NCBI GenBank assembly: GCA_031365375.1
Contig: JANLXZ010000334.1
Coordinates: 1 to 15,505, forward strand
DNA length: 15,505 nucleotides
Reading direction: 5' to 3'
Source: JAKFWF01 sp031365375
GTDB taxonomy: Bacteria > Pseudomonadota > Alphaproteobacteria > Rhizobiales > Hyphomicrobiaceae
This document shows positions 5,499 to 12,093 of the stretch, piece by piece. The position numbers were made by a program, and so were the translations under genes. The notes below the pieces were generated by a model. It did no database searches and was not told the DNA's origin. It saw only the letters and a list, made by a program, of their open reading frames with translations. Every line of letters starts with the position of its first letter. Within the stretch, counting starts at the first letter, position 1.

Positions 5499-8498
5499 TT
5501 ACCAGGCGGCCATTACACCTACGCGTCCACCGGCTGGTCCGCCGTCCAGGCCGGTGCCAATCGCCCCGTTGAGGGACCAAGTTTCGTTAAGTCGAACCGC
5601 GCCCTGAAGGGCGACCGCTTGCTTGGTATCGTAGAAGCCGACATTGGCGGCCAACGCGAAGTGCTTGTTCGCTGGTAAAGCCATGCCGCCCATTGCCATC
5701 GCGATCGCGATACCCTGCGTGTTGCTGTCAATCTTCTTAAAAGCGTCGTTGAGACCGTTCTGCAAGTTGTTGAGCGTCTGTGCCGGGATGCCTATTTGCG
5801 CATCCAGTGCGGCGATGGCGGTGCCGACATTATTATAGCTGTTTCCGTTCACCGAGTAGGAAGGTTGTGTCACCTGACCGGTCGAGGCGCTGAACGTCGA
5901 GCCTCCACCAAGCTGCGTGGCGATGGCCGAGCCGAGCCGATTGATCTGCGCGCCGTTGACGGCATCGGTCGATGTCGGAGCCAGCGATCCGACGCTGACA
6001 TTGCGTAAGCCGACCGGACCTGGCGCCGCACCAACCAATGTCACATCCTGCGACGGGATGAAGCCATTCGGTGTCGCGGTAGCGGCCGACGTCGCATACT
6101 GGACCGGTGCACCGGTTTGCAGTGCCGCGACCGCCGTACCCACATCGCTATAGGTGCTGCCGCCGACGTTATAGGCCGGCCCTGTCACAGTGCCGGTGTT
6201 GCTTACAGCTGAGCCTCCGCCGAGAGCTGCGGCAAGGCCGCTGCCCAGACTTGCAACCCGATTGTCGATCGCCGTAAGTCCGGCGCCGACGTTGGTCCGA
6301 ATGCCACCGGCGACATTGTAGGTGGGCGCGGACACATTGCCGGTCGCGGCATCGTAGGTCGAGCCACCGCCCAGTCTTGCCGCTGTGTCGCCACCGTTGT
6401 TGGAGGTGATTGTGTTGAGCTGGGCTACCGCAGAGCCGACGTTGTTATAGGTCGATCCGCCGATCGTGTAGCTCGGTGCCGTGACGGTGCCATTGATTGC
6501 GACCGATGCGCCGCCGCCGAGTGCTGTTGCAAGACCATTGTTCGCCGCAGTCGACTTTGCGTCGAGGGCGATCAAGGAAGCGACAACGTTCGGCTGGGCG
6601 GCGCCGGCAATGTTCAGTGCCGGTCCGGTGACCGTACCGTCGGTCGCGACCGTCATGCCGCCACCGATGATAGTGGAGATGCCAGTTCCCAGGTTGGCAG
6701 TTCGCGTATCGACCGCCGCGAGGGCCGCACCGACATTGTTCTGCGCCGCTCCAGCGACACTATAGACCGGTGCCGAAATGGTGCCTGTTGCCGAATTGTA
6801 AGTAGAGCCTCCGCCAAGCGCTGTTGCAGTGTTGGAGCCGGTGTTGAAAATGATCGCATCGACCTGACCAAGTGCCGCGCCGGCACTGGTGAAGTTTGCC
6901 CCGCCAATGGAATAGCTCGGACCGGTCCATGAGCCCGTCGACGCATTCCAGCTGGCGCCGCCGCCAAGTCCCGAGGCCGCACTGTTGGCTGCAGTATTAA
7001 TTCCACTCACGACTGTGAACAGCTGCGATCCGTTGATCGCGTCGGTGGACGTCGACGAGATGACGCCTGGCGCGACGTAATTGATCTGACGTTCGAATCC
7101 GCCAGAGCCGAATGAGACGACTGAGAATGTATTGCCTGCGGCAGTGCCGCCGAATGCACCTGTCGTGCCAATATGCGGCGACGTCGTCGAACTGCCCATG
7201 CCGATCGCCACAGAGTTGGCGATTGGTGCGTACGAGCCGAGCCCGATGGCAACGCCATTTGATCCGGTCACCGTGGCATCGCCGCCCAAAGCAATGCCGT
7301 TGATTGCAGCGCTCACCGCCGAATTGCCGATGGCGTAGGCGCCACCACTGCTCGCCCGCGCGCTCAAACCGATTGCCACACTGCCGGTGCCCGAGGCGAC
7401 AGCACTGTCGCCTAGCGCTTGCGACGACCCACCCGTTGCACGTGCTGCATTTCCGATCGCGGTGTCGTTGACAGTGCCGCCACCCGAAACGCCGGCGATC
7501 GCACTATTGCCGAGCGCGATACCTGAAGCGTTGAATGCATTCGACGTGTTGCCGATCGCGACCGCGCCGACGCTATTGGCGGTGTTGGCGCTACCGACAG
7601 CAACCGCACCTTGACCGGTCGCGGAGTTGTTGGCGCCGATCGTCACCGCGCCGGCGCCGATTGCCGTATTGGGATCACCAATTGCCACCGCGCCGTTGCC
7701 GGATGCTACTTGGCTTTGGCCGATTGCGACGGCTCCGGTTCCTGAGTTGACGGTCGAGTTTTGACCAATCGCAACCGAGCCAGTACCGGCAGCCGGCGCA
7801 GTCGATACCGAGTCGCCGATCGCGATCGACGATCCAGCAGCGGCGGTCGCCGAATTGCCGGCGGCAAAAGAGTTGGTGCCTGATGCCGTCGCAGAAACGC
7901 CCAGCGCCGTGCTGGCGTTTCCTGAAGCCGAACTCGAGTTGCCGACTGCGAGCGACGATACGCCTTGTGCTGTCGCGCCCGATCCGACCGCGGTTGAAAG
8001 TGTGTTGGCGGTGGTCGCATAACCAATCGCCGTCGATTGCGCCCCTGCAGCTGTTACCTGATGACCGACGGCGACAGAATTGGGGCCAGCCGCTATCGCA
8101 CCATTGGCGATGTTTAGATCGCCGCTTCCGACGGCGACAGCGTTGAGGCCCGTCGCCTGCGACAAGTAGCCGACGGCGACCGAGCTGGTGTTGTTGGCAA
8201 CGGCGCTGGTGCCGATCGCGATCGACTGTGCGGCCGTGGCGCTGGCCGTGTAGCCGAGAGCTGTCGCTCCGAAGTTCTGAGCGGTCGAGTTTGTTCCGAC
8301 AGCGGTGTCAGTCGAATTCGTGCCGGTGGCGCCGCTGCCCACAACAGTCTGAGCTCGGACGGAGATTGGATAAAGGAGCGCGGTGGAGAAAACGATCGCG
8401 GCGGCGCAGCTCGATGCAAAGCAGGTGTTTCGCAGGGAACTTTCAATTAGGGACTGCGCGCAGACGCGCGCGATCGACGGTGTGGTTGCGCAATTCAT
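5499..8498 (-). CDS. YadA-like trimeric autotransporter adhesin
   Basis: A 999-residue outer-membrane adhesin of the type Vc secretion family. Three chains form one surface fibre. A long signal peptide of about 50 residues ends near VRA-QT. Residues about 53-440 are head repeats of the SVAIGxxAxAxG type, repeated roughly every 14 residues and expected to form a left-handed beta-roll. A neck, STSTDAINGSQLF, lies at about 480-493. Next come seven stalk repeats starting LGGG or IGGG at 511, 561, 611, 660, 709, 759 and 863, each continuing (T)G-V-P-Y-(V/I)-GG--YNNVG-A--ALD. A second neck, TSTDAVNGAQ, lies at about 842-851. The last 90 residues are a coiled segment (LNNLQNGLNDAFKKID) and a YadA anchor barrel ending in Trp. 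The ATG at 8498 is preferred over a TTG 66 bases upstream because GGAAAGG lies 7 bases before it. Confidence 0.95.
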   Translation of the reverse strand: MNCATTPSIARVCAQSLIESSLRNTCFASSCAAAIVFSTALLYPISVRAQTVVGSGATGTNSTDTAVGTNSTAQNFGATALGYTASATAAQSIAIGTSAVANNTSSVAVGYLSQATGLNAVAVGSGDLNIANGAIAAGPNSVAVGHQVTAAGAQSTAIGYATTANTLSTAVGSGATAQGVSSLAVGNSSSASGNASTALGVSATASGTNSFAAGNSATAAAGSSIAIGDSVSTAPAAGTGSVAIGQNSTVNSGTGAVAIGQSQVASGNGAVAIGDPNTAIGAGAVTIGANNSATGQGAVAVGSANTANSVGAVAIGNTSNAFNASGIALGNSAIAGVSGGGTVNDTAIGNAARATGGSSQALGDSAVASGTGSVAIGLSARASSGGAYAIGNSAVSAAINGIALGGDATVTGSNGVAIGLGSYAPIANSVAIGMGSSTTSPHIGTTGAFGGTAAGNTFSVVSFGSGGFERQINYVAPGVISSTSTDAINGSQLFTVVSGINTAANSAASGLGGGASWNASTGSWTGPSYSIGGANFTSAGAALGQVDAIIFNTGSNTATALGGGSTYNSATGTISAPVYSVAGAAQNNVGAALAAVDTRTANLGTGISTIIGGGMTVATDGTVTGPALNIAGAAQPNVVASLIALDAKSTAANNGLATALGGGASVAINGTVTAPSYTIGGSTYNNVGSAVAQLNTITSNNGGDTAARLGGGSTYDAATGNVSAPTYNVAGGIRTNVGAGLTAIDNRVASLGSGLAAALGGGSAVSNTGTVTGPAYNVGGSTYSDVGTAVAALQTGAPVQYATSAATATPNGFIPSQDVTLVGAAPGPVGLRNVSVGSLAPTSTDAVNGAQINRLGSAIATQLGGGSTFSASTGQVTQPSYSVNGNSYNNVGTAIAALDAQIGIPAQTLNNLQNGLNDAFKKIDSNTQGIAIAMAMGGMALPANKHFALAANVGFYDTKQAVALQGAVRLNETWSLNGAIGTGLDGGPAGGRVGVMAAW
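5775..6968 (-). repeat. Seven degenerate ~150-bp coding repeats in the adhesin stalk
   Basis: Read on the minus strand, the segment encodes seven units beginning (L/I)GGG at 50, 50, 49, 49, 50 and 104 residue spacing; the last gap contains the second neck. Units keep the TGxVxxPxYxVGG core and the NNVGxALxALD end but differ in the middle, so the repeats are old at DNA level, not fresh tandem copies. They resemble the FGG-type stalk insertions known in trimeric autotransporters. Confidence 0.85.
7185..8342 (-). repeat. YadA head repeat tract
   Basis: Coding repeats of about 14 codons, each carrying an (A/V)(I/V/L)G core followed by Ser/Ala/Asn/Thr-rich turns, cover about 385 residues of the adhesin. 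This is the Pfam YadA_head pattern, which forms the trimeric left-handed beta-roll used for binding. The composition is very rich in Ala, Gly, Ser and Asn, with no cysteines. Confidence 0.85.
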
Positions 8499-8946
8499 TT
8501 CGATGCCTTTCCGGTACTTCGGTCTGGCCTCAAGAAAAAATGAGTGACATATCGGCGTCCGCAAAACGAAACACGGTACGACTGGTTAAGCTACTCGTTG
8601 AGGCACTACTCGCCGCCGACGCCAACATTGAAAGGCAGCGACCGCATACAGCCTAAAATAGCGGATCAAGTCAAAGTACAACTTTAAGTTGTTAACAGAG
8701 AATGTGTTGGTGCCGCGATCTCTACCTTGCCGGGGACCGATGGTATCATTGCCGATATTCAGTTGACTTGGCATCGAGCAAAGCGTGTCCGGCTTTCCGA
8801 TCAACTCTCGTGATGCTGCTTCACAGTTGCTTGAACCCCGATGTTTTTGATCTTCGAGTTCGACCATTGTGTTTGTATTCGTATTTGTCCGTATTGGCGG
8901 GCAATCGGACAATCGCCGGCGAGACAAGGCGCAAGGGAGAGACGCG
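8499..8946. other. Divergent intergenic region, no gene seen
   Basis: These 448 bases separate the start of the adhesin gene (leftward) from the start of the DUF547 gene (rightward) and should hold both promoters. A perfect palindrome lies at 8678-8692. TTGACT hexamers occur at 8671-8666 on the minus strand and near 8764 on the plus strand, but neither has a convincing -10 at the right spacing. Open frames crossing the region lack ribosome-binding sites and known motifs. Confidence 0.6.
8678..8692. promoter_or_regulatory. Perfect 15-bp palindrome, possible operator
   Basis: The site reads ACAACTT-T-AAGTTGT, two 7-base arms around one central base. It is AT-rich in a GC-rich surrounding and lies between two divergent genes, about 180 bases before the adhesin start and 255 before the DUF547 start. 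A TTGACT hexamer on the minus strand begins 7 bases from it. This fits a dimeric repressor or activator site. The regulator is unknown, and it does not match the TTG-N8-CAA FixK/FNR box. Confidence 0.45.
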
Positions 8947-9780
8947 ATGACAAACTGGGCGATGTGTGCATTTGGTTTATTGGCGAGCCTGGCGACCGGA
9001 CTGGGGCCCTCTCCAAGTTGGGGCGTGTCGGGCAACCAGACTTTCAGCCGCGCAGCATCCGGCGCCACGCTAATGGTCGACCACAGCGTGTGGGACCAGC
9101 TTTTGACATCATATGTCGTCGTCGGTCCCGATGGACTGAACCGGGTCGCCTACGGTCGGTTGAAGGGCGAACAAGCGAAGTTGAACGCCTATACCGCAGC
9201 CCTTCAGAAGATTGATCCGTCTACCCTCGACAAGCCCGAGCAGTTCGCGTTCTGGGTCAATCTCTACAACGCCAAGACGATAGAAGTTGTGCTGGACAAG
9301 TATCCGGTGAAGTCGATCAAGGACGTCAGCCTGGGCGGCGGCCTCAAGTCATTCGTGACCGGTGGACCCTGGCAGGCAAAAATCATGAAGGTCTCCGGCG
9401 TCGATCTCAGCCTCGACGATATCGAGAACACGATCCTGCGACCGCTATTCGGCGATCCGCGTGTCCACTACGCAGTTAACTGCGCCTCGGTTGGTTGCCC
9501 AAATTTGAGTACTGAAGCCTACACCGGCGCCAAGCTCGAGGCGATGCTCGAGGCGGGAGCGAAAGCATTCATCAACAGCCCCCGCGGGATTCTGATCGAG
9601 GGTGAGAAGATTACCGCTTCGTCCATCTATGACTGGTTTCGCGACGATTTTGGCGGCAGCGAAACGTCAGTGTTGCAGCACTGGCGCAAGTATGCGGCGC
9701 CCGACTTGGCCGCTAGATTCGACAGGATAGGAAAGATTGCCAGCTACAACTATGATTGGGCGCTAGCCGACGCGAAGTGA
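8947..9780 (+). CDS. Exported DUF547-domain protein
   Basis: A 277-residue protein of the DUF547 family, whose biochemical role is not known. The ATG at 8947 is chosen over an upstream start at 8869 because GGGAGAG lies just before it and it opens a signal peptide: AMCAFGLLASLATGL is hydrophobic, with cleavage likely around residue 26-30. Family motifs are present in order: FWVNLYNAKT at 102-111, HYAVNCASVGCPNL at 174-187 with two conserved cysteines, SSIYDWFRDDF at 225-235, and SYNYDW near the C-terminus. The product probably works in the periplasm. It is the first gene of a plus-strand run with a VTT membrane protein (37 bases on), a MerA-like oxidoreductase and a histidine kinase. Family confident; function unknown. 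Confidence 0.9.
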   Translation: MTNWAMCAFGLLASLATGLGPSPSWGVSGNQTFSRAASGATLMVDHSVWDQLLTSYVVVGPDGLNRVAYGRLKGEQAKLNAYTAALQKIDPSTLDKPEQFAFWVNLYNAKTIEVVLDKYPVKSIKDVSLGGGLKSFVTGGPWQAKIMKVSGVDLSLDDIENTILRPLFGDPRVHYAVNCASVGCPNLSTEAYTGAKLEAMLEAGAKAFINSPRGILIEGEKITASSIYDWFRDDFGGSETSVLQHWRKYAAPDLAARFDRIGKIASYNYDWALADAK

Positions 9781-9817
9781 TAGTGATGCGTAACCTCATT
9801 TTCAGCGGAGTGTTGTT

Positions 9818-10603
9818 ATGACGCCGATCGATCGGCCATCCGGTCCGCTCCGGAAATATGCGCCGTTGATCGTCTTGGTCGCAGGCATGGTGCTGATCTT
9901 TGCCATGGGCTGGCACAGGCTGCTATCGCTGCGGACGGTGGGAATGAACTACGAGTGGCTGACGTCTCAGATCGATCACCATCTGGCGGTCTCCCTGCTC
10001 ATTTACTTTCTGACCTATGTTGTGGTGGTCGCGCTTTCGCTTCCCGGCGGCCTCGTGATGACCTTGACTGGGGGCTTACTGTTCGGTTGGAAAATCGGCG
10101 CGCCTGTCACAGTTATCGGCGCGACGACCGGAGCCACAATCGTTTTTCTGATCGCGCGCTCGTCGTTTGGCGAAAGCTTGGTTGCGCGCGCGGGGCCCTG
10201 GATTGTCAAGCTGCGCGAGGGTTTTAAGGAGAACGCGCTTAGTTATTTGTTGTTCTTGCGGCTCGTGCCCGCGTTCCCTTTTGTCGTCGTCAATCTAGCA
10301 CCGGCTCTTTTGAACGTGCCATTGCGGACCTACGTTATCGGAACGTTTCTCGGCATCATTCCGGCTTCGATCGCTTATTCAATCGCTGGCGCCGGGCTCG
10401 CCAGCATCGTCGAAGCGCAAAACAAGGTGTATCACGACTGCGTCACCAAGGCGGCTGCAACTGGTGGTCGTGTCTGTGAATATCGGATTGAAACGAGTCA
10501 GCTGGTGACCAAGGAGCTCGTTGTGGCATTCGTCGCGCTGGGCATCGTGGCGTTGATCCCAATCGTCATAAAGAAGTGGAGCAAACGCGATGCAGCGGCC
10601 TAA
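9818..10603 (+). CDS. TVP38/TMEM64 (VTT-domain) inner-membrane protein
   Basis: A 261-residue multi-span membrane protein of the VTT/DedA-like superfamily; relatives in eukaryotes (TMEM41B, VMP1) move lipids between membrane leaflets. A first membrane segment lies at about 15-32. The VTT core includes SLPGGLVMTLTGGLLFG (74-90), GATTGAT (101-107) and LRLVPAFPFVVVNLAPALL (147-165), the family's hallmark Arg-Pro-Pro-Asn pattern. A final segment lies at about 234-251, followed by a basic tail. Between the last two segments is a 35-residue hydrophilic loop with the only two cysteines, C208 and C220. The ATG has GGAG about 8 bases upstream. Its stop lies 14 bases inside the next gene, so the two are probably translated together. 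Such proteins are also found fused to MerA-like oxidoreductases. Confidence 0.9.
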   Translation: MTPIDRPSGPLRKYAPLIVLVAGMVLIFAMGWHRLLSLRTVGMNYEWLTSQIDHHLAVSLLIYFLTYVVVVALSLPGGLVMTLTGGLLFGWKIGAPVTVIGATTGATIVFLIARSSFGESLVARAGPWIVKLREGFKENALSYLLFLRLVPAFPFVVVNLAPALLNVPLRTYVIGTFLGIIPASIAYSIAGAGLASIVEAQNKVYHDCVTKAAATGGRVCEYRIETSQLVTKELVVAFVALGIVALIPIVIKKWSKRDAAA

Positions 10604-12056
10604 TCCTGATCAACGTCTGTCGATCGGCGTGCCGGCTGAAAATATCAGTTGTGACCTTTGTGTCATCGGGGCTGGCTCGGCAGGCTTATCGGTCGCGGCG
10701 GCTGCGGTTGCGTTTGGCCAGTCCGTCGTGCTGATTGAAAAGCACAAGATGGGTGGCGATTGCCTCAATTATGGGTGCGTGCCCTCGAAGGCCCTGATCG
10801 CCGCCGGGAAGCGAGCGCACGCGATGCGGACGGCGGCCCCTTTTGGCATCGCAAATGTAGATCCGGCGATCGATCGTGCGGCCGTTCATGCCCACGTGAA
10901 GAGCGTAATTGCCGCAATTGCGCCCAACGATTCCGTCGAACGCTTCACCGGGCTCGGTGTTCGCGTCATCCAATCGGCTGCCAAGTTCATCGACAAAACT
11001 ACCGTCGTGGCAGGCGAGGTTCAGATCACCGCGCATCGTTTCGTGATCGCGACTGGCTCCTCGCCAGCCGTGCCGCCGATCCCGGGTCTAGCCGATGTCC
11101 CTTACTTCACCAATGAGACCGTTTTCGAAAACGTGGCACCTATGCCTCATCTGCTGGTGATCGGTGGCGGGCCGATCGGCATGGAGTTGGCACAGGCGAA
11201 TTTGCGGCTGGGGTCCAAGGTGACGGTGATCGAGGGCATGACCGCACTCACCAAGGACGATCCCGAACTAACAGTAATTCTTCTGCGTTCGTTGCGCGAT
11301 GAGGGCCTGGATATTCGCGAGGGCGCGAAGGTAACGCGCGTCGATCGGACAGCGGACAATCTGCAAGTTTCGGTCGAAATCGACGGCCGGTCGGAAGTCA
11401 TCGCGGGCACACACTTACTCGTTGCAACGGGCCGCAAGCCCAACATTTCGGATCTTGGTCTCGAAGCGGCCGGCATTCGGCATGAAAAGCAAGGTATTAC
11501 GGTGGATAGCGGACTGGTGACGAGCAACAGGCGGGTGTTCGCCATCGGTGATTGCATCGGCGGCCTCCAGTTCACGCACGTGGCGAACTACCATGCCGGC
11601 ATCGTCATCAAACGGGCCTTGTTCCGGTTGCCGGCGAAGGCAGACAATGACGTCGTGCCCTGGGTTACCTTTACCGAACCTGAGCTCGCCAACGTCGGCA
11701 TTACCGAGGCGCAGGCAAAGAAGCGCAAACTTGAATATAAGGTGTTGCGCTGGCCCTATCACGAAAATGATCGCGCTCAGGCAGAGCGGACGACGATGGG
11801 CCACGTGAAGGTCATCACCAACAAACGAGGCGTGATTTTGGGCGCCGGCATCGTTGGCGAACAGGCGGGTGATTTGATCCAAATTTGGTCACTTGCCGTT
11901 TCACAAGGCATGAAGATCAAGGCCATGACGGATTGGATCGCCCCTTATCCAACGCTGGGCGAGATTAACAAGCGGGCCGCCTATCGGTATTTCGCCACGT
12001 TTGGTGCAAACCCCACGGTGCGCAAGATCATTGGATTACTCAAAAAATTCGGATAA
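10590..12056 (+). CDS. MerA-like FAD-dependent pyridine nucleotide-disulfide oxidoreductase
   Basis: A 488-residue class I flavin disulfide reductase, related to mercuric reductase, dihydrolipoamide dehydrogenase and glutathione reductase. The FAD site is GAGSAG (27-32). The redox disulfide is CLNYGC (58-63) in GGDCLNYGCVPSK. ATGSSP lies at 154-159. The NAD(P)H-binding loop GGGPIG (192-197) is followed by Glu215, which suggests NADH. The second FAD motif, VFAIGDC, lies at 316-322. In the dimerisation domain the usual HPT-x-x-E dyad is PYPTLGE: Tyr453 replaces the catalytic His, as Tyr does in MerA. MerA's N-terminal metal-binding domain and C-terminal Cys pair are both missing, so mercury reduction is doubtful. 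It overlaps the VTT gene by 14 bases. Substrate unknown. Confidence 0.92.
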   Translation: MQRPNPDQRLSIGVPAENISCDLCVIGAGSAGLSVAAAAVAFGQSVVLIEKHKMGGDCLNYGCVPSKALIAAGKRAHAMRTAAPFGIANVDPAIDRAAVHAHVKSVIAAIAPNDSVERFTGLGVRVIQSAAKFIDKTTVVAGEVQITAHRFVIATGSSPAVPPIPGLADVPYFTNETVFENVAPMPHLLVIGGGPIGMELAQANLRLGSKVTVIEGMTALTKDDPELTVILLRSLRDEGLDIREGAKVTRVDRTADNLQVSVEIDGRSEVIAGTHLLVATGRKPNISDLGLEAAGIRHEKQGITVDSGLVTSNRRVFAIGDCIGGLQFTHVANYHAGIVIKRALFRLPAKADNDVVPWVTFTEPELANVGITEAQAKKRKLEYKVLRWPYHENDRAQAERTTMGHVKVITNKRGVILGAGIVGEQAGDLIQIWSLAVSQGMKIKAMTDWIAPYPTLGEINKRAAYRYFATFGANPTVRKIIGLLKKFG

Positions 12057-12093
12057 CCGCGATTGGCGGTGCAAGCGATCAGAGACGCGGCGC

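Noticed and set aside
5499..8498. The repeated sequence as a CRISPR array or satellite
   Set aside because: The periodicity is in codons of one continuous open frame with a signal peptide and anchor domain, and the units are too diverged for a CRISPR.
8499..8564. Longer N-terminus for the adhesin from a TTG start
   Set aside because: The ATG at 8498 has a good GGAAAGG site and directly opens the signal peptide; the extension adds residues unlike a signal sequence.
8586..9068. 160-codon minus-strand frame across the divergent region
   Set aside because: It overlaps the signal peptide coding part of the DUF547 gene antisense and shows no motif or ribosome-binding site.
10590..12056. Annotation as true mercuric reductase merA
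   Set aside because: No N-terminal metal-binding domain, no C-terminal Cys pair, and no merR, merT or merP nearby.
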